Source: Lachnospiraceae bacterium (GTDB taxonomy: Bacteria; Bacillota; Clostridia; Lachnospirales; Lachnospiraceae). Taken from it: a stretch of 50,361 bases of DNA. Made by a program: the position numbers and the translations under genes. The stretch is taken from assembly GCA_017457865.1 (NCBI GenBank), contig JAFTGN010000056.1, forward strand, positions 1 to 50,361. Direction: 5' to 3'. The notes below the pieces were generated by a model. That model was not told the DNA's origin. It saw only the letters and a list, made by a program, of their open reading frames with translations, and did no database searches. This document shows positions 1 through 8,404 of the stretch, piece by piece (position 1 is the first letter of the stretch; the number at the start of each line of letters is the position of its first letter).

Positions 1-8
1 ATACAATT

Positions 9-1052
9 ATGAAAACAAGATTAAAAAGAATCGCAACAGGTATGATCGCATTGTCTTTGGTGTTGACTGGAATGACAGGATGTGGACAGCATACAGATCA
101 ACAGCCTTCTTCTGGTGCTGATACGAATGGAGCGTATACAGTGGTGCGGTATGGTGTAATGCCAAGTGGAATCACTCAATGGATTGGAATTATCGATGCA
201 AAGAAAGATATTTTCAAAAATCATGGGATTCAGTTAGAGCCTACAGAATTTGCAATGGGCATCAATACAGTAGATGCGATCGTAACAGACCAGTTGGATA
301 TCGGGAACTTTGCCGATTACGCAGGTGTCAATCGAATTGGAAATACGGCAGATGAAACCAATCTGCGTATCTTCACAGAAACAAACAGATCCCAGATTGG
401 AGATGGGGTTTCCGCAAATTTATATGTTTCTCCAGATGTGAATTCTGTAGAGGATTTAAAAGGCAAGCATGTAGCGACCATCGGCGGCAGTGTGTATGAT
501 TATTGGTATGGAAAATTATTCGAAGCCTATGATTTGGGTGAGGAGGATGTAAGTATTGATTCTGTGACAAGCAGCGCAGAAGCACTTGCTCTGGCAAATG
601 GTGGTTCAATATCTGCATTCTGGGCAAATGGTGCAGATGCGGTAAAGCTTACAGATGAATATGGATGGAAGGCGTTGGATTTAGGAGAGTTCTCCCTTCC
701 TGCATATTCTTATCTGGTATCCACAGATACCTGGTTAAAGGATCATCATGAGACCGCCGTGGAATTTTTGAAAGCTTGTCAGGAAACACTGGATTATATG
801 GCTGCCAATGAGGAAGAAGTTGTGGGATGGATCGCTGAAGCAACCGGACAGGATGAAAAACTGGTAAAAGCGAACATTGCTTCTTGGAATTTTGACTTTA
901 CATTTTCACAGGAGGCATATGAATCCTTAGTAGATGTAAGTAAATGGTGCTATGAAAATGGTAACTATGAGAAGGAATATCATATAGCAGACTTTATAAG
1001 CATTGATGCAGTGAAGGAAGCATTCCCGGATAAAGTGACCTATACAAAATAA
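9..1052 (+). CDS. ABC transporter substrate-binding lipoprotein (NrtA/SsuA/ThiY-like)
   Basis: Periplasmic-type solute receptor of an ABC importer, anchored to the outer face of the membrane. Residues 1-24 form a lipoprotein signal peptide (basic start, hydrophobic core) ending in a lipobox-like TGC with Cys25 as the lipidation site. The mature part begins with a beta-strand and 'GVMPSGITQWIGIIDAKKDIF', the arrangement seen in the NMT1/SsuA/NrtA group, which binds nitrate, aliphatic sulfonates, taurine or pyrimidine precursors; the substrate cannot be read from sequence. The 347-aa length is normal for the family. The start is only 8 bases into the window, so the ribosome binding site and the likely permease and ATPase partners lie upstream and are not visible. 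A hairpin terminator follows. Confidence 0.85.
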   Translation: MKTRLKRIATGMIALSLVLTGMTGCGQHTDQQPSSGADTNGAYTVVRYGVMPSGITQWIGIIDAKKDIFKNHGIQLEPTEFAMGINTVDAIVTDQLDIGNFADYAGVNRIGNTADETNLRIFTETNRSQIGDGVSANLYVSPDVNSVEDLKGKHVATIGGSVYDYWYGKLFEAYDLGEEDVSIDSVTSSAEALALANGGSISAFWANGADAVKLTDEYGWKALDLGEFSLPAYSYLVSTDTWLKDHHETAVEFLKACQETLDYMAANEEEVVGWIAEATGQDEKLVKANIASWNFDFTFSQEAYESLVDVSKWCYENGNYEKEYHIADFISIDAVKEAFPDKVTYTK

Positions 1053-1073
1053 TCAAAAATCATAGAGCATGAA

Positions 1074-1105
1074 AAACAGGAGACGGTGAAGACTGTCTCC
1101 TGTTT
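1074..1105. terminator. Bidirectional terminator between convergent genes
   Basis: An 11-bp perfect stem (1074-1084 with 1095-1105, core ACAGGAGAC/GTCTCCTGT) closes a 10-nt loop between two convergent genes. On the minus strand the stem runs straight into a T5 tract, so it should work best for the PHP phosphatase gene; on the plus strand the T-run is shorter. Confidence 0.8.
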
Positions 1106-1108
1106 CCA

Positions 1109-1921
1109 TCATAAGGGCAAAAACCTTGCCTTTCTCTCTTCAAATATCGTATAATACCGGAACCCACATTCCTTTAACAGTTCCGGCAGTTTCTGAAAGT
1201 CATATCCAATATGCTCCGGTTTATGTCCATCTGAGCCGATGGTCAGGAGTTCTCCACCCAGTTCGGCATAGCGGCGCAGTACATCCCAGTGGGGATTGGG
1301 GAATCCCAGTCCATACTTGAAACCGGCAGTGTTACACTCAATTCCCTTGCCCTTGGCAATGAGGGCACGGAGGATTTCATCCATGATCTCTGCATAGTCC
1401 TTTGCAACATACGTGCCAAGTCCTTCTGGAATATAACGAGCGATATAGTCCAGATGTCCATAGCAGTCAAAACAGTCATACAGCCGGATATTTTCCAGAG
1501 TTTTTTCATAGTAGCGCAAGATACTCTCTTTGAGAGAACGCCCTTCCCAATAATTGGGATAGTACATATCCATATGATCCACCACATGGGTAGAGCCGAT
1601 GATATATGCAAAAGGATAACTGGCGGCAAATGCAGGGATTTCCTTTGTCAGGTGAGGCTGTAACCCCAGCTCGATTCCCAGATGCAGGGAAATCCGGTCA
1701 CGATACCGCTCCACCAGTGGAATCAGCTCTTTTTGATACTGCTCCATATCCACCAGAAACTGCCCCGGTCCTTCATATTCTGCCGGGTAGTCGATATCCT
1801 CATGGTCTGTAAAGCATAGATATTGTAAGCCAGCCCGGATCGCTGCCTTTACCTGTGCCTCCGGCAAGGCATCACTGTCCGTGGATAAATGGGTATGCGT
1901 ATGAAAATCAGCCAGTATCAT
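1109..1921 (-). CDS. PHP-domain phosphatase, histidinol-phosphatase (HisJ/HisK) family
   Basis: Metal-dependent phosphoesterase of the PHP superfamily. The family's usual role is dephosphorylating L-histidinol phosphate in histidine biosynthesis, although many PHP paralogues have other substrates. Visible motifs are the N-terminal HTHTH metal cluster at residues 7-11, 'FTDHED' near residue 40, 'ELGLQPH', 'IGSTH' and a C-terminal 'SDGHKPEHIG' metal-binding segment. At 270 aa it has the usual HisJ-type length. An in-frame codon further upstream would give 286 aa, but the ATG at 1919-1921 has AAGGAG about 10 nt upstream and begins directly at the conserved beta strand. It stands alone with no his genes nearby, so the histidine assignment is a family inference. 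Confidence 0.82.
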   Translation of the reverse strand: MILADFHTHTHLSTDSDALPEAQVKAAIRAGLQYLCFTDHEDIDYPAEYEGPGQFLVDMEQYQKELIPLVERYRDRISLHLGIELGLQPHLTKEIPAFAASYPFAYIIGSTHVVDHMDMYYPNYWEGRSLKESILRYYEKTLENIRLYDCFDCYGHLDYIARYIPEGLGTYVAKDYAEIMDEILRALIAKGKGIECNTAGFKYGLGFPNPHWDVLRRYAELGGELLTIGSDGHKPEHIGYDFQKLPELLKECGFRYYTIFEERKARFLPL

Positions 1922-2004
1922 CAGTTTCGTTCTCCTTTCTGTACTGTCCCAGCGAAATGATAAAAGCATATTTTGTACTAGGCGCTACATTTTGAGTAGT
2001 AGAG

Positions 2005-2339
2005 CGGGCAGATCATTGCGAAACACTTTAGAGATGTACATACAGTCCGTATATCATAAATTTTTATTTATAGGGCTGGAATTAAAGTCTATTTACGTAC
2101 TGGCAAGGAAGGCAAATATGTCTTAAGAAGGCTCTTGTAGAAGCCGGCACTTTGTTTTTTGAGTAATATATCATATTACGATAAAAAACATTAGTGCCGC
2201 TGCATTTCTACACGAAGCGAGAGCGTGCCTTCGAAAGACATATTGCGTACGAAGACAGTACGTATAGATACCTACCAGCCCTATAAATATAAATTTTGAT
2301 AAAGGACGTACGGTATAGAGTTTCGCAATGATCTGCCCG
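2005..2339 (+). repeat. Dispersed structured-RNA repeat, copy R1
   Basis: A ~335-nt element filling the gap between the PHP gene and the AAA gene. It closes with a perfect 20-bp inverted repeat (2005-2024 with 2320-2339). Inside are a second long helix (2053-2079 with 2275-2300), a third (TACGTACTG 2094-2102 with CAGTACGTA 2256-2264), a fourth (GCAAATATGTCTT near 2112 with AAGACATATTGC 2235-2246), GTAGAA/TTCTAC (2137-2142 with 2206-2211) and an AT-rich apical hairpin (about 2153-2190). Conserved loop blocks shared with two other copies include GAAGCGAGAGCG at 2214-2225. The orientation set by those blocks is plus, opposite to both flanking genes. No T-tract follows. Not a known family to me; compare 12928-13216 and 22566-22870. 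Confidence 0.75.
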
Positions 2340-2354
2340 AACCCATACAACAAC

Positions 2355-3725
2355 TTACCCCAATGCAGCGGTAATATCTTCTTGTTCGATGGACAGCAGC
2401 TGTTCATCGGTGACTTCCTCAAACCCTGCCAATCGGTTTGCCTGTGCGGTGATGGCACGCTCGAAGATATTTCTGGACTCACGGGCATTGGCGAAGTTTT
2501 CCTCATGGGCATCGCACCGCTCGGTGAAATAATCCAGTACCAGCTGTTTGGCTTCTTCTGTCAGAGTGAACTGGTTCTTCTTACATTGTCCTTCAAAAAT
2601 TTCTACCAATTGCTCTGCGGTATAGTCAGCAAAGAAGATAAATTTGTTGAAACGGGACTTCAGGCCCGGATTGGAATTTAAAAATTCTTCCATCAGTTCG
2701 GTATAGCCAGCTACAATGACCACCAGCTGGTCACGGTTGTCCTCCATGAGTTTGAGCAAAGTGTCCACGGCCTCCTGACCGAAGTCGTTCTGCCCTTTTC
2801 CGGCAGTGAGGGTGTATGCCTCATCGATAAACAGGATTCCTCCCAATGCAGAGGTGACCACTTCCTTTGTCTTGATGGCGGTTTGCCCTACATATCCCCC
2901 TACCAGTGCAGAGCGCTCTACTTCTACCAGGTGTCCTTTGGACAGCAATCCTAAGTTATAGTAAATCTGGGACAGCTTTCTGGCAATGGTGGTTTTACCA
3001 GTACCCGGATTGCCGGAAAATACCATGTGCAGAGACAGAGCAGTCACCGGCAGATCACGTTCCTTGCGGATGTTCTGGATTTTCACCAGATTGACCAGAC
3101 TGGAAATTTCTTCCTTCACTGCTTCTAATCCTACCAGTTCATTGATTTCTGTCATAATCTGTTCTACTGCGTGGTAGTCCGGTGCTTTTTGAGTAGGTGC
3201 ATCTTCTGTTGCAGGCATTGGCTCTAAGTTGCTGTTGACATTTTGTTTATCCAGATATGCCTGTAATCGGTTGGTATATTCGGTATGATCGGTCAGTTCC
3301 CGTTTGGAGATGTTGCTGTTGCAGGCGATGAAAGACTGGCCCATGACCTTGTAGAAGTTTACCAACAGCTGCCCGAAGGTGGTGGTTTTGCCCGCCTGCT
3401 TGTTTTTCAGATCCACCCGGACAAATTCTTGTACGGAACGGGGAATTTTGGTGGCAAATGGAACAGAACCCAGTTGTCTGTCTTCATACATTTGTTCCAG
3501 GGATTCCTTAGATTGGGTGATCTCCATTACGTCCCGTAAGAAGTGACATTCCATCAGGTTCAGTTTCTTGCCGTCACAGCCTAAATGCAGCAGGTAAAAC
3601 TGCCATTCCAGTTTGGCACAGTCTGCCAGTGTCAGTTCGTATCCCTGATAGATTCCATAATCTTGTTGCAGTTTGTCGCACAGCTCCAACAGCTCTTTTG
3701 CCTGCTTATTGATGTCTGCATTCAT
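2355..3725 (-). CDS. AAA+ ATPase, CbxX/CfqX (CbbX, SpoVK-like) family
   Basis: Hexameric AAA+ remodelling ATPase of the CbbX/SpoVK group. An uncharacterised ~190-residue N-terminal region is followed by the AAA module: Walker A GNPGTGKTT at about residues 238-246, Walker B ILFIDEAY near 295-302, the 'GYVGQT' pore-loop type segment before it, and 'FIFFADYTAEQL' lid entry. Members include Rubisco activase CbbX and sporulation protein SpoVK; there is no Rubisco here and the client is unknown. A TTG-initiated 459-aa form is possible, but ATG at 3723-3725 lies downstream of AAGGGAG and begins 'MNADINKQAKELL', giving 456 aa. It has its own promoter (3770-3798) divergent from gap, and ends against structured repeat R1. 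Confidence 0.85.
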   Translation of the reverse strand: MNADINKQAKELLELCDKLQQDYGIYQGYELTLADCAKLEWQFYLLHLGCDGKKLNLMECHFLRDVMEITQSKESLEQMYEDRQLGSVPFATKIPRSVQEFVRVDLKNKQAGKTTTFGQLLVNFYKVMGQSFIACNSNISKRELTDHTEYTNRLQAYLDKQNVNSNLEPMPATEDAPTQKAPDYHAVEQIMTEINELVGLEAVKEEISSLVNLVKIQNIRKERDLPVTALSLHMVFSGNPGTGKTTIARKLSQIYYNLGLLSKGHLVEVERSALVGGYVGQTAIKTKEVVTSALGGILFIDEAYTLTAGKGQNDFGQEAVDTLLKLMEDNRDQLVVIVAGYTELMEEFLNSNPGLKSRFNKFIFFADYTAEQLVEIFEGQCKKNQFTLTEEAKQLVLDYFTERCDAHEENFANARESRNIFERAITAQANRLAGFEEVTDEQLLSIEQEDITAALG

Positions 3726-3769
3726 AATTCCCAAATCTCCCTTCCAATATTATCTATCCTATCTATACA

Positions 3770-3798
3770 AGCATAAAACCAGCAGAAAAAAAAGTCAA
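3770..3798 (-). promoter_or_regulatory. Sigma-A type promoter for the AAA ATPase gene
   Basis: Read on the minus strand: -35 TTGACT (3793-3798), a 17-nt spacer, then -10 TATGCT (3770-3775), about 45 nt before the start codon. Confidence 0.65.
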
Positions 3799-3851
3799 TT
3801 GAGAGTTTGAAAAATACATTGCAAAATCTATATTGAAAAGGAAGAAAGAAG

Positions 3852-3867
3852 CAGATTCATGAATCTG
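3852..3867. promoter_or_regulatory. Perfect 16-bp palindrome in the AAA/gap divergent region
   Basis: CAGATTCATGAATCTG is exactly self-complementary and lies in the A-rich divergent region (3726-4090) between the AAA gene promoter and the gap promoter. It looks like a dimeric regulator site; which gene it controls is unknown. Confidence 0.4.
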
Positions 3868-3971
3868 GTGTGAAAATTCTGCATTGGGGCTATTTTCGGT
3901 TCTGAAATAGGTGGAAAAGTGAAAAAAAATAGAAAACCTATGATAAAACAATAAAAATTAAAGAAAAGCCT

Positions 3972-4000
3972 TGCCTTTTTTTTCTAAAAAAGGTAGAATG
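3972..4000 (+). promoter_or_regulatory. Promoter of the gap-pgk-tpi block
   Basis: -35 TTGCCT (3972-3977), 17-nt spacer, -10 TAGAAT (3995-4000). This leaves a leader of about 85 nt before the gap start codon, with AGGAGG just upstream of it. Confidence 0.65.
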
Positions 4001-4090
4001 AATCTGATGGATAGGGGGCTAAAGGACCTTATCGTTATGGTTGTTAACAGTTTAACAATCTTACACTATTATCTAGGAGGATTTTTTACT

Positions 4091-5113
4091 ATGGCAGTAA
4101 AAGTAGCAATCAATGGTTTTGGCCGTATTGGTCGTCTGGCTTTCAGACAGATGTTTGATGCAGAGGGTTATGAAGTAGTTGCAATCAACGATTTAACAAA
4201 GCCTTCTATGTTAGCTCACTTATTAAAGTATGACTCTTCTCAGGGTAGATACAAGTATTTTGATCAGGTTTCCGCAGATGATGAGGCAGGTACCATCACT
4301 GTTTGTGGTAAGACTTTAAAGATTTATGCAAAGGCAAACGCAGCTGAGCTGCCATGGGGCGAGATCGGTGTAGACGTAGTTCTGGAGTGTACCGGTTTCT
4401 ATGTATCTAAGACTAAGTCTCAGGCTCATATCGATGCAGGTGCAAAGAAGGTTGTTATCTCTGCTCCAGCTGGTAACGATCTGCCAACTATCGTTTACTC
4501 TGTAAATGAGAACACTCTGACTGCTGATGACAAGATCATCTCCGCAGCTTCCTGTACTACAAACTGCTTAGCACCTATGGCTAAGGCTCTGAATGACTAC
4601 GCTCCAATCCAGAGTGGTATCATGAGCACCATCCACGCTTATACTGGCGACCAGATGGTATTAGACGGACCACACAGAAAGGGTGACTTCAGACGTGCTC
4701 GTGCAGCAGCTGTGAACATCACTCCAAACTCCACTGGTGCAGCTAAGGCAATCGGTCTGGTTATCCCAGAGCTGAATGGCAAGCTGATCGGTTCCGCACA
4801 GCGTGTTCCGGTACCAACCGGTTCTACCACCATCCTGACCGCAGTTGTAAAGGGTAAGGACGTAACAAAGGAAGGCATCAACGCTGCTATGAAGGCTGCT
4901 GCTTCCGATTCCTTCGGTTACAACGAGGAAGAGATCGTTTCTTCTGATATCGTTGGTATCACTTATGGTTCTCTGTTCGATGCAACTCAGACCATGGTTT
5001 CCAAGATCGACGAGGATACCTATCAGGTACAGGTTGTTTCCTGGTATGACAATGAGAATTCTTACACCAGCCAGATGGTAAGAACAATCAAGTATTTCGC
5101 AGAGTTAGCTTAA
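4091..5113 (+). CDS. gap: Glyceraldehyde-3-phosphate dehydrogenase (type I)
   Basis: Cytosolic glycolytic enzyme that oxidises glyceraldehyde-3-phosphate with NAD+ and phosphate to 1,3-bisphosphoglycerate. The Rossmann motif NGFGRIGR is at residues 8-15. The catalytic Cys155 sits in the invariant SCTTNC, and '[10 protein letters not shown]' supplies the catalytic His. The 340-aa length is typical. The ATG at 4091 has AGGAGG at the proper distance; an open frame continues upstream to 3971, but that stretch overlaps the promoter. Codon choice is strongly biased, as expected for a highly expressed gene. pgk and tpiA follow on the same strand. Confidence 0.97.
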   Translation: MAVKVAINGFGRIGRLAFRQMFDAEGYEVVAINDLTKPSMLAHLLKYDSSQGRYKYFDQVSADDEAGTITVCGKTLKIYAKANAAELPWGEIGVDVVLECTGFYVSKTKSQAHIDAGAKKVVISAPAGNDLPTIVYSVNENTLTADDKIISAASCTTNCLAPMAKALNDYAPIQSGIMSTIHAYTGDQMVLDGPHRKGDFRRARAAAVNITPNSTGAAKAIGLVIPELNGKLIGSAQRVPVPTGSTTILTAVVKGKDVTKEGINAAMKAAASDSFGYNEEEIVSSDIVGITYGSLFDATQTMVSKIDEDTYQVQVVSWYDNENSYTSQMVRTIKYFAELA

Positions 5114-5158
5114 TGGACAGCAGGACAAGTTCCTGTTTGTATTGAAGACTCATGTTGT

Positions 5159-5190
5159 AGGGTCCGGTCCGCAGGGCCGGACCCTGCTTT
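5159..5190 (+). terminator. GC-rich hairpin after gap
   Basis: Nine-bp GC-rich stem AGGGTCCGG/CCGGACCCT (5159-5167 with 5177-5185), followed only by GCTTTGTA. The weak T-run suggests a partial terminator or mRNA-protecting hairpin, letting gap be expressed above pgk and tpiA. Confidence 0.6.
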
Positions 5191-5225
5191 GTATATAAAA
5201 GCAAAAAAGAAAGGAAATATCTGCT

Positions 5226-6431
5226 ATGTTAAACAAGAAAAGCGTAGATGATATCAATGTAAAGGGCCAGAGAGTGCTGGTTCGTTGTGATTTCAATGTG
5301 CCGTTAAAGGAAGGTCAGATCACAGACGAGAACCGTCTGGTAGCAGCGCTGCCAACCATCAAGAAGCTGATCGCAGACGGCGGTAAGGTCATTCTGTGCT
5401 CCCACTTAGGAAAGCCGAAGGGAGAGCCAAAGCCAGAGTTATCTTTGGCACCGGTTGCAGTTCGTCTGTCTGAGCTGCTTGGTCAGGAAGTAAAGTTTGC
5501 TGCTGATCCAGAGGTAGTAGGACCAAACGCAAAGGCTGCTGTAGCTGCAATGCAGGACGGCGAGGTCGTTCTGTTAGAGAACACCCGTTACAGAGCAGAG
5601 GAGACCAAGAACGGAGAGGCATTCTCCAAGGATTTGGCTTCCCTGGCTGATGTATTCGTAAACGACGCATTCGGTACTGCTCACAGAGCACACTGCTCCA
5701 ACGTGGGTGTAACAGAGTATGTAGATACTGCTGTCGTTGGTTATCTGATGCAGAAGGAGATCGACTTCTTAGGCAATGCAGTGAACAATCCAGTGAGACC
5801 GTTCGTGGCAATCTTAGGCGGTGCAAAGGTTGCAGATAAGTTAAATGTAATCTCTAACCTGTTGGAGAAGTGCGACACCCTGATCATCGGAGGTGGTATG
5901 GCGTATACTTTCCAGAAGGCTCTGGGCAACGAGATTGGTATTTCTCTGGTAGACGATACCAAGCTGGATTACTGTAAGGAAATGATTGCAAAGGCTGAGA
6001 AGCTGGGCAAGAAGTTACTGCTTCCAGTAGATGCTGTGACCATCAAGGATTTCCCGAATCCAATCGATGCACCTGTAGAGGTAGAAGTATACGATTCCGA
6101 CAAGATGCCGGCTGACCGTGAAGGCTGTGACATCGGACCGAAGACCCAGGCTCTGTTTGCTGAGGCTGTAAAGACTGCAAAGACCGTTGTTTGGAACGGA
6201 CCGATGGGTGTATTCGAGAATCCAACTCTGGCAGCTGGTACCATCGCAGTGGCAAAGGCTCTGGCTGATACAGATGCAACTACTATCATCGGTGGTGGCG
6301 ATTCCGCAGCAGCAGTCAACCAGCTGGGATTTGGCGATAAGATGAGCCACATCTCTACCGGTGGCGGCGCTTCCTTGGAGTTCTTAGAGGGCAAGGATCT
6401 GCCAGGCGTAGTAGCAGCAAACGATAAATAA
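5226..6431 (+). CDS. pgk: Phosphoglycerate kinase
   Basis: Transfers the acyl phosphate of 1,3-bisphosphoglycerate to ADP, the first ATP-forming step of lower glycolysis, in the cytosol. Recognised from the N-terminal '[11 protein letters not shown]', '[10 protein letters not shown]', 'LLENTRYR', '[12 protein letters not shown]', the hinge '[11 protein letters not shown]', and the C-terminal nucleotide-binding 'WNGPMGVFE' and 'GGGDSAAAV'. The 401-aa length is normal. AAAGGAAAT precedes the ATG. It lies between gap and tpiA in the common Firmicutes order, and has the same biased codon use as gap. Confidence 0.97.
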   Translation: MLNKKSVDDINVKGQRVLVRCDFNVPLKEGQITDENRLVAALPTIKKLIADGGKVILCSHLGKPKGEPKPELSLAPVAVRLSELLGQEVKFAADPEVVGPNAKAAVAAMQDGEVVLLENTRYRAEETKNGEAFSKDLASLADVFVNDAFGTAHRAHCSNVGVTEYVDTAVVGYLMQKEIDFLGNAVNNPVRPFVAILGGAKVADKLNVISNLLEKCDTLIIGGGMAYTFQKALGNEIGISLVDDTKLDYCKEMIAKAEKLGKKLLLPVDAVTIKDFPNPIDAPVEVEVYDSDKMPADREGCDIGPKTQALFAEAVKTAKTVVWNGPMGVFENPTLAAGTIAVAKALADTDATTIIGGGDSAAAVNQLGFGDKMSHISTGGGASLEFLEGKDLPGVVAANDK

Positions 6432-6453
6432 TTGTTCGAAAGTGACAAAATAG

Positions 6454-6498
6454 AAGGAACGACACACTGGGTGATCTCATGCAGTGCTGTCGTTCCTT
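6454..6498 (+). terminator. Hairpin in the pgk-tpiA intergenic region
   Basis: An 11-bp perfect stem (AAGGAACGACA 6454-6464 with TGTCGTTCCTT 6488-6498) is extended inward by CACTG/CAGTG (6465-6469 with 6482-6486). There is no T-tract after it, so an mRNA processing or stability role is as likely as termination. A weaker hairpin lies at about 6520-6555. Confidence 0.5.
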
Positions 6499-6580
6499 AT
6501 CAACCATAAAGCAGAAGGGCTTCTATACATAGAAATGTGTATCAGAAGTCCTCGAGATAGAAGAAACAGGAGGAACGACA

Positions 6581-7327
6581 ATGCGTAAGAAGATTATCGC
6601 AGGTAACTGGAAGATGAACATGACACCAAGCCAGGCCGTAGAGTTAGTGAATACATTAAAGCCATTGGTAGCAAACGATGAGGTAGATGTGGTATTCTGT
6701 GTACCGGCAATCGATATCATTCCAGCCATCGAGGCAGCCAAGGGAAGTAACATCCAGATCGGTGCAGAGAACATGTACTTCAAGGACAATGGTGCATTCA
6801 CAGGCGAGATTTCCCCGGATATGTTAGTAGACGCTGGCGTAAAATATGTGATCATCGGTCACTCCGAGAGACGTGAGTACTTTGCAGAGACAGATGAGAC
6901 TGTCAACCTGAAGGTGGTAAAGGCATTTGAGAAGGGTCTGACCCCGATCATCTGCTGTGGCGAGTCCCTGACCCAGAGAGAGCAGGGCGTGACCATGGAT
7001 TGGATCCGTATGCAGATCAAGATCGCATTCCAGAATGTAACCGCTGAGCAGGCAGCAACTGCTGTCATCGCTTACGAGCCAATCTGGGCGATCGGTACCG
7101 GTAAGGTGGCAACTACCGAGCAGGCACAGGAAGTTTGCAGCGGCATTCGTGCATGCATCGCAGAGATCTATGACGAGGCAACAGCAGCAGCCATCCGCAT
7201 CCAGTACGGCGGCAGCGTCAGCGCAGCAAGCGCACCAGAGTTATTTGCACAGGCAGATATCGATGGTGGTCTGGTAGGTGGTGCGTCCTTAAAGCCAGAT
7301 TTTGGTAAAATTGTAAACTATAAGTAA
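6581..7327 (+). CDS. tpiA: Triosephosphate isomerase
   Basis: Interconverts dihydroxyacetone phosphate and glyceraldehyde-3-phosphate. All catalytic elements are present: Asn9/Lys11 in AGNWKMN, His94 in IGHSERR, Glu166 in [11 protein letters not shown], and the phosphate-binding 'YGGSV' and 'GGLVGGASL' near the C-terminus. The 248-aa length is typical of a TIM barrel monomer. AGGAGG lies 7 nt before the ATG. It is the last gene of the gap-pgk-tpiA block; no gpm or eno gene follows here. Confidence 0.97.
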   Translation: MRKKIIAGNWKMNMTPSQAVELVNTLKPLVANDEVDVVFCVPAIDIIPAIEAAKGSNIQIGAENMYFKDNGAFTGEISPDMLVDAGVKYVIIGHSERREYFAETDETVNLKVVKAFEKGLTPIICCGESLTQREQGVTMDWIRMQIKIAFQNVTAEQAATAVIAYEPIWAIGTGKVATTEQAQEVCSGIRACIAEIYDEATAAAIRIQYGGSVSAASAPELFAQADIDGGLVGGASLKPDFGKIVNYK

Positions 7328-7362
7328 TATATTGCAATTGAGTGATAAGTTCATTTATGGAG

Positions 7363-7400
7363 AGGGTGCGTTGAAACATAAAAACGTACCCTTCTTGTTT
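7363..7400 (+). terminator. Terminator after tpiA
   Basis: Ten-bp stem AGGGTGCGTT (7363-7372) with AACGTACCCT (7383-7392), including one wobble, then TCTTGTTTGTT. Confidence 0.75.
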
Positions 7401-7511
7401 GTTGTAGCAGACATTGCTGCAAATAAAATATATGATTTGGCAGTGTCGGGGCAAATGGATCAATTGAAACAATTTCAGAATTTATTTTATATGAATTTGC
7501 CATAAAAGAAG

Positions 7512-7540
7512 AAAGGTATCCCCAGAGGATGCCTTTTCTG
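7512..7540 (+). terminator. Second hairpin terminator before the ABC operon
   Basis: AAAGGTATCC (7512-7521) pairs with GGATGCCTTT (7527-7536) around a 5-nt loop, with one wobble pair, followed by TCTGCTATAG. Confidence 0.55.
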
Positions 7541-7594
7541 CTATAGAATGACAAAACTGTCACTTTGCAATTCACCCGTCTGTCATCTTGTCAT

Positions 7595-7602
7595 GTTATG
7601 AT
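7595..7602 (+). promoter_or_regulatory. Candidate extended -10 promoter of the ABC/two-component operon
   Basis: TGTTATGAT matches an extended -10 (TGnTATGAT); no convincing -35 is spaced correctly. It sits about 85 nt before the ATP-binding protein gene. Confidence 0.4.
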
Positions 7603-7630
7603 CAGAACGTAATCAAGAAAGAAAGGGAAA

Positions 7631-7669
7631 CGGTTCGGAATCTACGCAATAGCAGAAGGAGGCGAACCG
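7631..7669 (+). promoter_or_regulatory. Leader hairpin around a ribosome binding site
   Basis: CGGTTCG (7631-7637) pairs with CGAACCG (7663-7669), holding an AGAAGGAGG ribosome binding site in the loop close to the 3' arm. The site belongs to a short ORF at 7672. Confidence 0.4.
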
Positions 7670-7671
7670 TG

Positions 7672-7707
7672 ATGAGGGAGAATCAGTATGGAAATTCTCA
7701 AATGTGA
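7672..7707 (+). CDS. Possible 11-aa leader peptide overlapping the ABC ATPase start
   Basis: ATG at 7672 sits 9 nt after AGGAGG and encodes MRENQYGNSQM before a TGA, running through the start codon of the ATPase gene (7688) in another frame. The arrangement would let translation of the small ORF affect initiation of the ABC gene. This is read from sequence only; there is no evidence that it is translated. Confidence 0.3.
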   Translation: MRENQYGNSQM

Positions 7708-8404
7708 AAATTTGACAAAAATATATGGACAGGGTGACAGTCAGACAGTGGCGTTGGATCATGTCTCTTTTTCTGTGGAAAAAGGAGAGTTTGTATCTAT
7801 CATCGGACCGTCAGGAAGCGGCAAATCTACCCTGTTGCATTTGCTTGGGGGAGTAGACCGGCCAAGTAGTGGTCAGGTGATCATCGGTGGTCAGGACATT
7901 CACAAGCTAAATGAAAATCAACTTGCCGTATTCAGAAGACGGCACATTGGACTGGTGTATCAGTTTTACAATCTGATTCCGGTATTAAATGTGGATGAAA
8001 ATATTGTATTGCCCCATCTGTTAGACGGGCGAAAGATGGACAGAGAACGGCTGGATCAGATGGTGGCATATCTGGGACTGACAGACCGGAGAAACCATCT
8101 GCCCGGCCAGCTTTCCGGAGGACAGCAGCAGAGGGTATCCATTGGGCGGGCTTTGTTTTCCCATCCGGCACTGATGCTTTGTGATGAACCTACGGGAAAT
8201 CTGGACCGGCGAACGGGGGAAGAGATTGTGTCTCTGTTAAAGGAATCCAACCGTACCATGCAGCAGACATTGATTTTGATTACCCATGATGAGCGCATTG
8301 CGTTACAGGCAGACCGTATGATCTGTATCGAAGACGGCAGAATCGTTCAGGATGAACGGATTCGGGTATTGAAATCTGCCTCTGGGAAGGAGGCTTCCCT
8401 ATGA
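7688..8404 (+). CDS. ABC transporter ATP-binding protein (MacB/BceA/LolD-like)
   Basis: Nucleotide-binding subunit that powers the FtsX-type permease encoded next. Walker A GPSGSGKST lies near residues 38-46, the Q-loop at 'LVYQFYNLIP', the signature LSGGQQQR near 138, Walker B LMLCDEPTGNLD near 160, and the H-loop at 'LITHDE'. The 'YQFYNL' Q-loop and 'EPTGNLD' are characteristic of the MacB/BceA/LolD group, which exports or removes antimicrobial peptides, or handles lipoproteins. The 238-aa length is typical. Its stop overlaps the start of the permease by 4 nt (ATGA), implying translational coupling. A small ORF overlaps the start. Confidence 0.9.
   Translation: MEILKCENLTKIYGQGDSQTVALDHVSFSVEKGEFVSIIGPSGSGKSTLLHLLGGVDRPSSGQVIIGGQDIHKLNENQLAVFRRRHIGLVYQFYNLIPVLNVDENIVLPHLLDGRKMDRERLDQMVAYLGLTDRRNHLPGQLSGGQQQRVSIGRALFSHPALMLCDEPTGNLDRRTGEEIVSLLKESNRTMQQTLILITHDERIALQADRMICIEDGRIVQDERIRVLKSASGKEASL

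Noticed and set aside
2005-2339. R1/R2/R3 as ordinary transposon-derived MITEs or a group II intron
   Set aside because: The terminal arms vary in sequence between copies while staying paired, only R3 has flanking direct repeats, and no intron domain V or transposase remnant is seen. Mobility is not excluded, but structure conservation is the stronger reading.
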